A stretch of DNA of 64,000 bases from Anseranas semipalmata (GCA_013399115.1 VXAA01001518.1:434138-498137); one strand, 5' to 3'; positions 35,607 through 49,590 are shown, counted from the stretch's first letter. The notes: generated from the letters alone by a model not told the origin. Program-made: numbers and translations.

Positions 35607-38600
35607 ATATGGATGTGATTTCTTCAATTCTCAATTTCTACATCTCTAAATTTCTTCTTCACTGGATTCAGTCTCAGTGCCCAGTATCTTAAACGATGGA
35701 ATCAGACTTTGCTAAAATTATTTCCTAGGACAATGCCTTCCTTACCATGTTGACAGAAAAATATTTTAGCAAGGGATTCATTCGTTTAAAAGCAGATCAA
35801 CCTTACAATATTTAGAATTATCCTGGCACAATTCTGTGGGTTTTGACATCCCTTAGTGGAGTGTCTGGAAAGGTGTTTAGGGTTTTGTATAAGTCAATAG
35901 CCACAGGATGTGGTTTTGTGCTTATGTCAGGAACCAACATGAATTAATGATATATAAAGAAGAAAATCAGAAGAAAAAAAAAATGAAAGAGGAGAAAAAA
36001 AGAAAAAAAAATACTCTAGCTGAAAGCAGTTTGCTGCTCTATACCACACTTTCAGTAAGATAGACCTGGGGATAATGACAAAATAATAGTATTCTTTTTG
36101 AAGCTTCATTGGTGTTTATGTAAATGAAGTGGAATAAAGGCATAATAAATGATGCAGAGATAAAACTGCCAGCTTTAAAGAAAATAGGGTTTGAAGTTGA
36201 AGCTTTGAAGTTTTCTATTCCTGTTTATTTCTCATCCAATGCATAGTCTTCCAGAAGACACAAAATATGCACTGGATTTTAGCCATATGTAGTTTGCATA
36301 GAAATTGGTTAGCATTAATGCTCTAATGCATCATAGTCATCTCTGAGCACACAATGACCCATGTAGCGTTTTGGAAAGAGAGTGAGAAAATGATGATGTC
36401 AGCCTCCGTGGTGTGTTGACCCAGACCTGAGGCTGGAAAGAATGAAATACAGTTGCTTATCCACTGGTCACTCCGAGCTCTCCTTCATTATGGTCCATCA
36501 CTGGGACACTTGTGAATGTGCAGGACCTGCAAACTCACTGCCCACCTCCTTTCTACCCATATACCACTTCTGTGGCAACATGACCAGAGAAGCTTCAGAA
36601 GACAGCACATATGTTGCAAGTATAATGGAAATACTTTGACAGAACTCTGCTGAGCAGAAACATAAGTATACCAAGGTGTTTTATGTCTGTTTTGTGCTTC
36701 CCGTGTGCACAAGGTGAAGGCTGGGACATCGCCATGCTAACTCTTCCAAAATCACCATGACTCTCAAAGGCTGCTCAGGCAAGCAAAAATACCTGCAGCA
36801 CACATATTCTGGCTGCTTTCTGACACTCCCATTTCTTTGTTGGTTGCCATTGTCTCCATCTCATGAGGGAATGACCTTTCCAAAGGTTTCTCTCAGTTTC
36901 CGTGTCAGTTTAACTTGTGTATATTGCTAGATTGAGCAACAGTCCATTGGCTATGCTATTGGGTGACTATATAGTTTTTATTTATATCTCATTCCTCTTC
37001 TATTTGTACAAAGGGTTTGAGTTAAGGCAAACAGCCCTTCAGGAATGCTTCTGGAATGAGTACTAGAAAGGATTTTATGGTATTAAGGCAAGGCACAGCC
37101 TAATAAAAGTCTTGTTGAGTATCGTAAACCTTACCCACTCTGGTGCTATAATTAGAGCTTGTAACTCCCAGAGTTTTAGCTTCAAGACCTGAAGGAACAG
37201 AAGCAAGAAATCAACCTGCAGTACTATTTACACAAAAGCTGTATCTCACTGAGAACAACAGAAAGAGAAATCTTTTTTCCTGAACGGCTGAATAAAAAGA
37301 GACATCAAGTAACAGATTTGTTTCTGTATAGGTAGGCATATAGTGACTTAGATAAAGTACTCTCAAAGCCCTGCTGGGAATATATCTTCACCCTGCATGC
37401 TTATTACTGGTAACTGCAGTGACTGGGATGCTTTCAGGTATGCATTATGCTCTGCTATTTGACACAGGGATACCCCACTCTGGAAATACAATGGGCATGT
37501 AACTGTGGTTATGCTTTTTGGAGAAAAAGGGTTTAGCAGACAGCTGACTGATCCTTCAGTTTTGTCATGGGGAGTGCCTTTGCAGAGGGATCACTGAAAT
37601 AAGAAGGCAAACCATAAATTTTTGTAGTTAAACATAGCCTTTTCATAAGGTTTTCCTTTGTTCTTCTCTAGGCACACCTTCATTTTTCCCTTCTTTGGTA
37701 ATTCTCCCAGTCCTAACTTGTCATGTTTCATTAATTTTCTTATTCTCTGTGTAGACACAAGCCAAGATAATGTTTTTATTACATTATAGTATCACTTTGG
37801 AAATGTTGCTGTCAACCTGTTTTTTGTGGCATAGCTTATATATTTTGCTTAAATATTGCAAGCCTATTTATATGAGCAAGTAGCATTTTTCTTTTTTCTT
37901 GGATAAACTTTGAAAGATATAATAATGGAAAAAAAATACTTCAGACAGAAATAAAAAGTGGCTGCGGGTATCTTATGAAGAACTGTTCATTAGGATTTCT
38001 GTCCTGAATGTTTCCAAAAAAAGAAAAAAAAAAAGTTAGTGTAACTTATCTTCAGATAGATCAGTTTATTATATTTGCTTACCTCCATATAAAACTCCTT
38101 TGCTTGTTAAAGGATGATAATTGGCTGAGGAGGACATAGTGGAGATGCTGGGGGAGGACAGGGTGTTTCTCTGTTTCCATATACCAAACAAGCCTAGTCC
38201 TTTTCCAAGGTCAAGTTCAGCAAAAGGTAGGAGATTGTGACAGCTCCAATAGAATTGTATTAATAAGAGAGGCATACTTGGCAAAGCAGTGTTGACAGAA
38301 GAGAAAAATATGACATCTCAAGCTTAAGAAAGGAAAGTTACTATCCAGAGAAAAATCTCTTTGCTTATCACAAATAGATTTCTTTCATCCTCTGCTGTTA
38401 ATAGGGACCACGTGTACGCCAGAAGCAAAGGAAACACTGGTAAATTTAGAGGTATACTATGGTGATGACTGTATTCATTCAAACAGATTGGTTTTCCAGG
38501 TAGCATCGAAAGCTGAATTGAGATACCCACATTTCACACACATGTAATTATTAACATTAGCCCTTTTAGGATGCTTACCCTACCATCACTAGAAGTCTGG

Positions 38601-41063
38601 GATAAAATCCAAATGAACTGAAGTCAGTTCCCAGTAGATGTTTGCAAGGTTCCCCTGAACAGTTTTCTGCTCTTGAAGCTTGCTGCAATGACCACAAAGC
38701 CCAAAGGTTTCCAATGCCTTTTGGGACTGTATACTCATCACTCTTCATAGAGCAGACTGTGGCCACATAACCTGTAGACAGCCAACCTTCACGGGCAAGT
38801 CTGAGCTGCCTCCTGACTGTGGTGTAGAAACACCAAGATGCATGAGCAGTGTAAGTGAGAGCAGCTGGCTGCTAACTTTAATATAGGGTGGTAACGAGCA
38901 GCTTTTTCAACAGCAGCTGAGCATGAGCACTCTTCTTCCATCCCAGAGCAATATCATGGTAACAAGCAGGCCAATTACTGTGTCCAACAGATCTTTCAGA
39001 GGAGAATCATCTTGAAGGATACAAATGCATCCTTAACAGACTACAGGATAATATGTTGTAAGCACCGATCTTGACTAAGAATTGGAATAAATTGTGGAGG
39101 GAAGGGATGGATTCCTCATTCTTTGATGTCTTTAGTTCAAACCTGAGTGCTTTTATGAAAAATACAGTTTAGCTAAATATGTAGATTACTGGCTGTCATA
39201 TAGGAGTAACTGGGTGACACACAACGGTGGTGATATGCGAGAGGCCAAAGGCAGATGGCCTGACTGTGCTCCTTGCCTTAAGCTAATGAGCTTCTGCAAA
39301 TGTCATGTTGAGGGATAGATGAAGATAGTTGACTGTCTCTTTGGAGGGGAACAGACTGCAGTTTACACAAAGGGAGATGAGTTTGGCACTTGAGTTTTCT
39401 CAGAAAACATTCTCTTATTTCAGGCTCTGTCTTTCTAAGACACTCAGCCTTTTTCTTTTATTCTGATCAATTAATGGTGTCAGAATATTAGAAGGACAAA
39501 TCAGACAATCCCTTTTGTTTATTGAGTCTTTTCCTTGCACAGCACTTGAGCAAGAAAAATCCAATGTTTTTCTGCAAGCAGCATCAGCAAGCGAGACTAT
39601 GGCTCTGTTGCAGAGATTGTTGTGATCTGAGAAGGTGACAGGACACTGTCCAAAAGCACGTTGACATGGTATTGCATCTACGGAAGCAAGATTCCTCATG
39701 GATTCAAAACCTCTGTGTTTTGCACTCGGTATTTAAAATTACACAGGTAGCTTGCAAATGCCCTACATGTGGGAATTTTTATTTGTGGAAAACCTATTTT
39801 TGCTACAGGGTATCAGGAAGAGAAATACATTTTTTAAAGGTGGGTTTTTTTTTTTTTTTGGCTAGGAGTAGTAATGAGAAAACAGAATAGTTTCAGAAAT
39901 TGGGCATTATGAGCAGGAACACAAGATGTCTGCTGCCTTCTATAACTCAGTGTTTCAGGAAAACAAAAAATCTGGAAATTAGTTAGGCAGGAAAAGCTTC
40001 TTAAAAAGAGCAACAATAAAGCTAATGATACAAATAGAGTAAAGTAATTAGCTGGAAAATCCAAACACATGCAGATTAGCCCAGATGAATGTAATATAAC
40101 CTAGAATGTAGAAGAAATTAGACAAAGATGTTCCTGAGGTCATGCACATTATTTTAGAGAAATGGGGAGGCAGAGAATGTACCACAGCTTGAGAGAAGAC
40201 AAGGAAATAACATTTTTCAAAGAGTAGGCCTGATGATTTGTACAGGGTAACCTCACTTCTGCCTGGAGCAATGTAGCAAACTAAAAGGAAAATAACCAAG
40301 AACAAGCACTCAGATCCCATTTTCCATGCTGTCTAAGACCTGGTTCCTCAAATAGAAGTGTCAATGGATTGATGGATGGAGATAGTTCAAAATTTTTTTC
40401 AATTGTTTGCTGCCACAGAGTTTAATAAGTCATCATTACTTATCACGTATTAACTTTACGGGGCAAGGGTAAATGTGTAAGTAACAATTTCTTGAAATTA
40501 ACTTGGTGTGACTATCCAATTATCCAAGTGTTCATATAGCCTTCAGCTCCAGTTTTACTAATGCAGCAATTGCAAATGTGAGGTTTTGTCTAGGGTGTCA
40601 CATTGCTGTAAATATTTATGTTTACTAATTCCCATTTCCAGAAAGGATCTGAGCTGAATTTCAAAAAAAAGAAAGCTTTGGGGGCACATTTCTTTGAGGA
40701 AGCATCCTCAGGAACCATATACCCTAGATGAGCCATAAGGTCAAGCACCCATGCCCAAACCTTCTCTGGGAGGAATCCATCTGGCTCTGTCCTTGCTTAG
40801 GAGAAAGGACCTTGAGTTTCCATTTTGTACCAATGTCATGCTGAGGACTAGTGGGTGGCAAAAGCCAATGGTGGCAGTTTTTAAACCCCTTTTAAAGGTC
40901 ATAACCAAACTATATGATATAGATATTAAATGCAGGTATTGGCATCTCACAGGATTTCCTGTCTGAAGCTAACAGATCCTGGAAAGCAGCTACTCATCAC
41001 AGTGCCCAGGGTTGCCTAAACTGGGCAAGCTGTGATGGCTTCTTCCAATTGTCTCACAGGAGG
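35607..41063. other. Intergenic, nothing recognised
   Basis: About 5.5 kb of unique-looking AT-rich DNA with only homopolymer runs (for example A-rich 35970-36010 and T-rich 39846-39860). Open frames (for example 36442-36639, 39415-39699 and 40048-40320) carry no family signature. Confidence 0.55.
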
Positions 41064-41208
41064 CTTGTTCTCCCTCCTTGGAGATCTCCAAAAGCTGCTC
41101 AGACATGGTCCTGGGTAACCTGCTGTAGGTGACCCTGCTTGGCAGGGGGGTTGGACCAGATGACCTCCAGAGGTCTCTTCCAACCTCAGCCGTTCTGTGA
41201 TTCTGTGA
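41064..41208 (+). mobile_element. CR1 LINE 3' fragment
   Basis: Contains CTTGGAGATCTCCAAAAGCT, AACCTGCTGTAGGTGACCCT, GGGGGGTTGGACCAGATGAC and CTTCCAACCTCAGC, and ends TTCTGTGATTCTGTGA. This is the TTCTGTGA-type 3' end, distinct from the TTCTATGA type of some other copies. Part of the preceding 60 bases may be more degenerate CR1. Confidence 0.91.
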
Positions 41209-43216
41209 AACCTGGGTGTGTTAAACATGAAGAATAGGAATTATTTGTTGCTTTTTTGAATTTTGAATTTGAATTTGAATTTGAATCCAAGAGGTAGTCA
41301 AGAAGACTTCTAGCAGGCAGTTTGAATGTGAACATTTTACCTAACAACAATTAAGACTCAAGAGAATATACTATCTGTATAACTGTGGTGGTGTAGTCGG
41401 CAGTTGTTTGACTGCCTTGCATGGCAGGATAGACACAGAATATGGGAGAAAGGGGTTTGTCAGGGCTGAAATGAAAGTAGATAATATATGGAATATGGCA
41501 GTGCTTGGACAGGATGGTAATTTAGGATTAGAATTAAAAACTTTGGTTTTGGTCGGATTTGCATAGCCAATTTGTAAAACCTGAAATCAGCCCAATTTCT
41601 AATGCCAGACACTGATTGCTTTGTCAGAGGAAGGTGAATGGTTTTCATCTCTAACCCTGAATCCCAGACAATATGTACTTTTCAACCTACATATTTATGA
41701 TTAAAAAGGAAGACAACCTCTGACTAAATTATGCTTTTAGTAAGAGCCTGGAAAGGCCAGCTAAAAAAGAAACAAACTGTCTTTCAAGTCATGGAGATAC
41801 TTTCTTTTGTTTCATTTTCCTTTGTGTTTGTGGTATTTCCTTTAGAAATTCCCAAAGGGCATGTGATTTGGAGATACACATTCTGCCCTTTTGTTGCAAG
41901 CTAATACAAGAGATACACCCAGATTGACCCCACAATGAGATAAATGGAAAATTTCCATTCCATTACCCTTAATCTTGGCTCTTTAAAAGGTAACACAGTT
42001 GACAATGTGCCAAATGTAGCACATAATGAACCTTATGAATCATAGTCATTGTTCTTCTGGGGTAAAGACAAGGTACAAAGGTTATTTTATATATTAAGTA
42101 CTTCAGTGATTCAGGTCTTAATTATGAAGAAATGACTTAAATGGCCACTTGGATGTGTGTCTTTTCTTATATATGTGAAAGAGCTTGCTGATGTTTGAGC
42201 ATCAAAGAGGTTGTACATATGGTATATCCAACTCTCTTCCTCTCATCCTAATATAGCTGATGAGAGTTTATCACTGATCTTTATAAAAGCAAAGAGGAGC
42301 ACAAAAGAACTTGAAAATGTCCACCACCAAAGCTGATTTAGTTGGTAAGGAGGAAATAGCAGCTTATAGCTTATAGCCCTGATGCTGCACTGATGCTTTG
42401 TTAGATTTCTCTTCTCAGTTGATTGTGCCATGAAGGAGGTGCTTTCTCTGGTATGGTCTTTGGATCACTGTTTTCCTTACCACATGGTCTGTACACCAAG
42501 GGAACTTCTTTCAGAGATCTCAGAACACTCTAGTCCTGAAAAGCACTTTTTATGCAACATCAGAAAGGAGCATAAAAATGATTTGTTATAACTTGGAAGC
42601 AAATTCAATATTTATTATTATTTAGATATTACTTGTTGGATACGTCATGGTTTGTTGTTACAAATTACCTGATCTTGATGCAATTAAATTCAGAACCTCA
42701 GAAACATGGTGTAGTTTTGATTTTTTTTTTTTTTTTTTTTCTAGATGAAGAGCTGGTCATGTGTGTTGAATATTCAAGAAAACTATAGTGTGGGATTCTT
42801 TTTTTCCTTATTTTTTTTTTTTATTTCCTAAAATGCAAACCAACACTTATGAAAGTCTTTGTTTTCTTTCTTTTTAATAGCTATTTTTTTTCATGGGGTA
42901 AAAAGAGAAAAAACCTTGCTTAAAAAATGTAAAAATCTCTTCCTGTTCTCCACAAAAAAATTGTTGCTGTAGCTATATACAAATATTATATATTTTTACA
43001 TATATATATACATATATGGCATTGTGAATAATCGCACAGATCAAGGAAAGAAAATGACAGACTTCTGGCATAAAATGCCCAATTTTTGGAGCAGAAAAAT
43101 TCCATCTGTATTAGAGTTAAATAGTGCCAGGGTTCATTCTCTGGTGCAGAAGTCAACTGGCACAATATGGACAGTTCAATATTATTAAAATATAAGGTTA
43201 TAGAATTGCATGATTT
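41209..43216. other. Intergenic, nothing recognised
   Basis: Holds a TTTGAA hexanucleotide run at about 41257-41286, T tracts near 42720-42742 and 42800-42825, and an AT-rich TATATA stretch near 42973-43017. No gene or repeat family was recognised. Confidence 0.55.
41257..41286. repeat. (TTTGAA)n short tandem repeat
   Basis: Four to five units of TTTGAA, the first slightly degenerate, lie just after a CR1 3' end. Confidence 0.85.
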
Positions 43217-43745
43217 AGCTTGGAAGAGCAAGATGACTTCTGGAGGCCGGGTAATCCAAAACCCTTCTCAAACTGGGCTACCTTCAAGGTCACTTGGGTT
43301 TCAGAAGGCCATGTCCAGCTGAGCTGGAGTATCTCCAAGGATGATAATTCCATGACTTCTCTGAGTAACCTGTGTCAACATTTGACTACCTTTATTGTGA
43401 AACTTCCTCTGTATCTCATGAAAATTTCAGTAGTAGCTCTTTGTGTCACTTATCCTTTCACTGTGCACCTCTGAGAAAACTCTGGTTCTATCTTTATTCC
43501 TTAACACTAATTAAGCTGTGGAAGTCCACTATGAGATCTGTCACATAGCTTTCTTTCTCATAATTTGAATAAACATCATTCTCTCAGCATTTCTGTGTAT
43601 GTCATATACATCTCCAAGCCCTGACCCCTGGTCATCTTAGTGACCCTCCACTGGACTCTCCCCAGTTTGACTGTGTCCTTGTAACTGGGGGGAGTGGAGG
43701 GGAGAAGCAAAACTGGACACTGTGCTCCAAAACCATGCCAGGGAC
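43217..43745 (-). mobile_element. Old, degenerate CR1 LINE fragment
   Basis: Minus orientation. The plus strand reads like a diverged CR1 3' part (GACTTCTGGAGGCCGGGTAA, AGTATCTCCAAGGATGATAA), and about 400 bases on it contains GTGACCCTCCACTGGACTCT and GTGTCCTTGTAACTGGGG, both characteristic of the CR1 ORF2 C-terminal region. Divergence is much higher than in the other copies, so the ends are approximate. Confidence 0.75.
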
Positions 43746-46700
43746 TGTTCTAATAGTTTGTTGGTATAGACAATCAGGTTTTGGTGTCTGGGCCTGGCCT
43801 TGGCACTAATGATAATATAAGATTGGTGAAACGAAAGAGGCAATGGATAAGGCAGGACTGTTAGTTCTAATAAAGGCTCAATGAGGAACGTTTTGTATTG
43901 CATGGAGTGACCATCTGTCAGAGCTAGTATAACACAGCTTTTGTATTACACTATTTACAGCTTTATCAGCAGTTTTCAAACAGTGTTTCTTGGGTGATTG
44001 CTGAGAACTGAAGGAGGAGGGTTTACAGTAAGAGTTCCAGTATTGCAGGGATGTGGTGTTCCCAGCAGAGAGGTGGGCTTGTAAATATTCATGGCTAGAA
44101 ACCACCAGAGAGGGTAGGAACAGGATGTAGGACCATGTAACTGGTTACTTGTCTTAGAATTAGGGAACAACTTAACCAAAACACTTGATGTTCTGCTCAC
44201 TGGTAAAGGGTTCCAAGGCCAGTAGTTTGAAATTCTTCCTAAAGAGGAGAAAGCCTGAAAAAAAAATGAGAGGAAAGGTAAATCTTGTTGTTTTGCTGAC
44301 CATGACTGAATCCAGAGGACCCTTAAATGTTGCTGTGTGGGAGATGATTGTAGTGTCAGCTGACACAGGATCAAGACAGAAAGGCAAGGAGCTCAGAGCC
44401 AGCACTGATTAAGGATCCACACCTCTGAAAAATACTTTGGACTAAAACTTGAACTTGGTAATGAAATGTCAAAGTTTTGAGCTATTTTAAGAATGGACAG
44501 TTCAGAGAAAAATATCTTTTGAAAATTTTGTCCTGAAATGGTAGTTCAGATGCATCATTGTTTTATCCTGTTGCTAGAAGCCCTGGCCTATCTTAATTTT
44601 CCCGCAGTGCACAACCATGTAACTGTTCTGATGCAAATGGTTCAGGTAATAGGCTTTGCTGCTACAGAGGGAAAAAAATGAAATCAATTTTCAGTCAGAG
44701 TTTGGTTCACTACAAAATGTCAGCAAGTTTGATCACAGATTATAAAGGATATTCATGGCATTTTCAGGTGAACAGAAAAAATGTTAAATTTAGTTTGGGG
44801 TAGTTTATATGAGAAACAATAGGTAAATAATAACCAAATTGCTTTGGCTTGTCATCCGTGCAGTTCTGCATGCTGTGCCACAAAGAAAATATTGTGTTAG
44901 TGACTAAAAAAATCAAGAATGTACAAAGAAAGTTTGTCTTCAGAGGAAGAAAAGAGGAACAAAAGGAAAGTCAGGCCCATAAATAAATGATAGAAACAAA
45001 AAAATGAAGGTACAAAGTTAGATTTGTTCATTTTCTTGATGTGGAACCATTTTCAAGGTGGAGTCATGGGTAAGTATATTTCTAAGGGACGAGTGGAATT
45101 GTCTGTCCTAAATTCTTCTTTTTGTAAACACTTAACATAAAATATTGTTGGCTGAAGTATCAGTCACCTTCACACTTTAGTATAGAGGATGTTTTGTTTG
45201 TGCTTAACAAATGCAAAGAGCTCTCTGCTCTTTGGGCTGCCTGTTTTAAATGTAAATATGAAGACATATGTTTGCTTTTGTTTTTGACCTTTCTTGGTAG
45301 CTTCTGCAGCTGATGGATCTAAAATGACAAGAAGGTTTCTTCCCAGCTGATATTTCTGCTAAAACCATGGCTAATTGTAAAACATGAAGGAAAACAGAGG
45401 AGCCGGCTGTAAAATTGCTGCACTTAATAACCTCAGTATTAGCCATTGATGTCAAAACAGGATGATCAATTCCTGTAGCAAAGATTTAAAGACCCACTTG
45501 AGAAGAATCTGAATTTTTAAGATAGTAGAAAGCCATTTCTAACTAACTCAGGACAATTCTATTATATACACCAGGAGAGTGCCTGTCTTAATTAGAAATT
45601 TATATTTATGCAGAATGTGTGGAAGGAAAACACGGATTTTAGGGTCGTTTGTAGATCAGAGAGAGTTTAGTCATCACTGGAAAGCTGTGCTGAGCAATCT
45701 CATTGAAGGAATTTTTCATTTGCAAACCTTATTAGTGAAGAGAGTGTGATCTGGTGTACCAAAACCAAGTGATTTGAAACAATTTCTCTCTACATTTATT
45801 AAGACTGACACTAAGAAACACAGAACACAATACTATATGAGGAAAATATCCTTTTTTTTTTTTTTTAAGTGCATTTCAGTAAGTGTCTTAGCTGGCAGGG
45901 GAGTCTGAGATGTTGTTGCATTCATGTATTTAGCCGCCTGCCCTTTGTCCATCCCAAATAAATAAAGATGAAGCAGGATCGTGACCATAGCAAAATCCTT
46001 CCTCACTTACCCTAGTGCAAAATGACTGACTAAAAAATCTGCAAGTGGTTAAAATCCAGGCTGCTTTGGATACTTTTCTCCAAGTTAAATAGACTAGGTG
46101 GGAATCAATTCACTTAACCTTGTGACAACATTGGTGGATTCATCATACCTAATGTTGCAAGGCGGACTCACTTCCATACTCAGACTCTTAGTTTGGTGTC
46201 TACATGTATGTACAAACGTCAGAGATTCATTTCACATCATGCATGACTCAGTTGCCTAATCACAGCTGCCTTGTGCCACCAAAGACCTCCTGGTGTATTC
46301 AAGTGAGTTGTGAGATACCAGAAATGACATGGGATTTACAGAAGACCAGCAAAAGGTAATGAAAAGATATACTTGGCTGTCTCAGATGGAGCTATCACCG
46401 ATGTTTAGGCAACAGAATTGTACTTCTGTTGGTTCCTGAATTGTTCCTTTTGCTCTGCTGGCTGCAGCCACCAGGAGAGATAGTCAGAAGACAATTTGTT
46501 CCAACCTTTGAGAACTGTTCCCCACGGACAGAAGTCTTCTGGTTGCAGTCACTACAGAGATCCCAGTAAAAATTCTCAACTTTATTCCCAAGCTCTAGGC
46601 AAAAAATATTCAAAGAAAATTGCTAGCCTTTTTTCCAAAACACTGTATGATCTGTTAGAATTGAAAGTGAAGGCAAGATCATGAAACATGCAAAGAAGGA

Positions 46701-47247
46701 AATACTGAAGCTTAAATAATATAGAAATGTTTTAAATAATGCTGACTTTCTAACCTTATCTCACATTTTAGGGCTTCTGTGATTACCTTGCAGGTATCAA
46801 TTTGGAGAGTATGTCTGAAAACTGATTTTCAAAAATCATAGCTCTTACAAACCATGGCCCAGAAAACATATATTGATCACTGCTCAGTTATGTTCAGCTT
46901 TTATAAAGATGAGAGATAACAGGCATTCCAAAGCCAGGTTAACGGGCTATCTGTGTCTGCAGAGAGCTGGCTTATGTGTGATCGTGATCCTGCATGTTTC
47001 AAACATGAAGAAAACAACAGACCAGAAAGAAGGGAAAAGTGAAACAAAAAAGTAGAGAATGTGAATAACCTTTCTCTGAAAGACAAAAATGCAAATAGAT
47101 CAAAGGCATTTAAAATTTAAAATTAGATACTTTTTAAAAATTACTATCAGGAGTCACAGGAGAGGTGTGAAAAATTTTTGTACCAGTAAAAGGGAAGAAA
47201 GGAATAGGATATATATATATATTTAATTAAGATGATCCTCCCCAAAA

Positions 47248-47520
47248 TTGGCTGAATTGCTAACAAGGGTTATTAATGCTACAGCATTAGATCTTCTTAT
47301 AAGAGGAGACTTGTTAAGAGTATGCATAATAATGAATGATTTAGGGGTAACAAAAGAGAAATTTATAGCACAAGGTGAACGAGATCATCAACAAAATCAG
47401 GTAGTGGCAAATTTTACACTCTGGGATAGTGTTTTTTCTTCAGATGATTTATGGTCAGTGGAATCATGCTCTCAGCAGTACTATGTGAACCACAGTGACC
47501 TTCAAAGAGAGGCTGAGTAA
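47248..47520 (+). other. Unrecognised open reading frame, 90 codons
   Basis: A frame of 90 codons ending at TAG-free sequence with TAA at 47518-47520. The track start is TTG; the first internal ATG comes at the IIMNDLGV segment. It has a balanced, soluble-protein-like composition with A-ending codons (for example LLIRGDLLRVCIIMND), unlike most chance frames here, but I recognise no family. It could be a fragment of a degraded mobile element or processed gene, or pure chance in AT-rich DNA. I do not claim it is expressed. Confidence 0.15.
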
Positions 47521-47703
47521 TTTCAAGGATAACAAGAATAGCAAGAGAAATTCTAATAAATAAGAACAAAAAAAGTCCTTTGTAAAGGGTTTTGAATCTT
47601 GTCTTTCATACATTTAATTTATCTTTAAATATTAAAAGGTCAGAATAGATTTTACTCTGGATATAGTTTACTGCAGTTCTGTCTACTCTGTTTTTGGTGT
47701 TCT

Positions 47704-47770
47704 GTATTATATTATATTATATTATACTTCTATTCTATTCTATTCTATTCTATTCTATTCTATTCTATTC
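47704..47770. repeat. Compound pentanucleotide microsatellite (ATTAT)n(TATTC)n
   Basis: About four ATTAT units are followed by eight perfect TATTC units (47731-47770), then TTTATT repeats. The TATTC/ATTCT motif is the same pentamer that expands at human ATXN10; here it is short and intergenic. Confidence 0.95.
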
Positions 47771-48623
47771 TTTATTTATTTATTTTATGCCACCTGGTTC
47801 TCAGCAGGATGCATGAGCAAGCAGTCTCATGCCATGCATGGACAGCTCTGGCACTTGCCTTAATGTGGTCAGCCCCAGTCTACTGTTTCTTTGCCCGTGG
47901 GTGAATGGCAGAGGGCATTCAGACCCTCAGAAGGAATCAGATATATTTTCTTGTCTTATGTTTCCCCTCCATAAGGTTTCCAAATTTCTAAAAGACATTC
48001 TATTTTTAAAAGAAAAATTGCCCTTGAGACATAATGTTGTTTTATACCCATGAGTAGTGGCTTGCCTACGGCACTTGTTGTATCATAATTGCAGATGCTG
48101 CAGTACTGAGTTATAGATTACTGACATCACAAATTGCAGTGTTAAATTCAAAACTATTGTTCTTCATTGTAATAAAAATAATTAAGGTGCTTTATATATT
48201 CACGTTTAATAAGAGCTTCACATTTTAAAATAGATATAATATTGGGTAAGCATATTAGTGATCCAATGATAATGCAGAAAGTGAAGACCATATTGCTGAC
48301 AAAGAAATTGTGAGGAAAGACTTTGCTCAGGCTGACATAGACTTGAAAAGATAACAGATGGATTTACAAAGTTTTACTTTGGCCTGTGTAGACAAAGGGT
48401 CAACTTCGGTAAGTAACTCCCTCGTGATTGATACCACACCACATATGAAATGACATTAACCCATAAACCCATTGTGCTAAATGCTGTACAAATCCAGAAA
48501 AAATAAATAAATAAAGCCTGCTCAAAGTGCTTATGATCTGAACAGAAAGGCAAGGGACAAGAGATGAATATAAGCAGTCTGGGAGCAGGTGGATGAGGAC
48601 AAGTAGGCTCATAGTTCAGCATG

Positions 48624-48870
48624 AATCACAGAATCACAGAATGTCTGAAGTGGAAGGGACCTCTGGGTCCATCTGGTCCAAGCCCCTGCTCAAGCAGGGA
48701 CGCCCAGAGCAGGGTGCCCAGGCCACGTCCAGGCAGCTTTTGAAGATCTCCAAGGAGGGAGATTCCACAGCCTCTCTGGGCAACCTGTGCCAGGGCTCAG
48801 TCACCTGCACAGGAATAAAATCATTTCCTGATGTTCAAAGGGAAACTCTCTAGAGGCCCTTTGCCTCTAA
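48624..48870 (-). mobile_element. CR1 LINE 3' fragment
   Basis: Minus orientation: the plus strand starts AATCACAGAATCACAGAATG, then GAAGGGACCTCTGGGTCCAT, CCTGCTCAAGCAGGGACGCC, GCCTCTCTGGGCAACCTGTG and GATGTTCAAAGGGAAACTCT, ending near the TTTGCCTCTAAA segment. A small internal deletion is likely close to the 5' end. Confidence 0.93.
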
Positions 48871-49160
48871 ATGAGAGGCCTGTTTTTCTGCATAGCAGCA
48901 ATCAAGCTAATGCCAAAACTTTATGAGCACCACATCAGGAAGGGTTCCCAAAGGAGAGACAGCTGTGGTAGTTTTGCAGATTTCTGGAGAGTTCTGCCAA
49001 AAGATGTCATGAGCTCAGAAGAGAACTGCTGATAGATAGTAGCACGTCAGGATTGTCTCTCAAACCCCAAAAGAAGGATGTTGAAAGGTTTTGGTTGAGT
49101 GGATGCAAATTCATTTGAAATAAAAAATAAACAAATAAAAACAAATAAAAAAAATAAAAA

Positions 49161-49325
49161 ATCATATAATATTCTGAGTTGGAAAGGACTGACAAGGATC
49201 ATCGAGTCCAACTTCTGGATCCACACAGGATTGCTCAAAAATCAAACTCTATGTCTGAGAGCATTGTCCAAATGCTTCTTGAACTCCAGCAACCCTGGTG
49301 CCATGACCACTTCCCTGGGGAGCAA
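49161..49325 (-). mobile_element. CR1 LINE 3' fragment
   Basis: Minus orientation: the plus strand reads ATCATATAATATTCTGAGTT, GATCATCGAGTCCAACTTCT, AAATGCTTCTTGAACTCCAG and CATGACCACTTCCCTGGGGA. It is the same 3'-end type as the plus-strand copies at 14914 and 28181. It is flanked at its 3' end by an AAATAAA-rich simple repeat (about 49118-49160). Confidence 0.92.
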
Positions 49326-49590
49326 TATCTTGCACCATATCTTTTCCTGTTTCATGTGGATCTAGCAAAGAACTTCTGCTCATCTGGACCAAAAGCATCA
49401 AGGCTCCAGAGTCCTGATGCCACAACTTATTCAGCAGATCTCTTCACCATAAAATCCAAGAGGATCTTGTATCTTGGATACTTAAATACAAGATGATCTG
49501 ATTTTATTAGAAATCTTATTCCCGTCTAGCAACTGATGGGCATTCACTTTGTTTTGCTAGAGTTAACCTGTCCCTCCCATACGATTTAAG

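Larger units (their letters stand above)
43746..48623. other. Intergenic, mostly nothing recognised
   Basis: No gene recognised. It contains the pentanucleotide array at 47704-47770, a (TA)n tract at about 47208-47221 and an unexplained 90-codon open frame at 47248-47520. Overlapping minus frames at 43637-44405 have no family signature. Confidence 0.55.
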
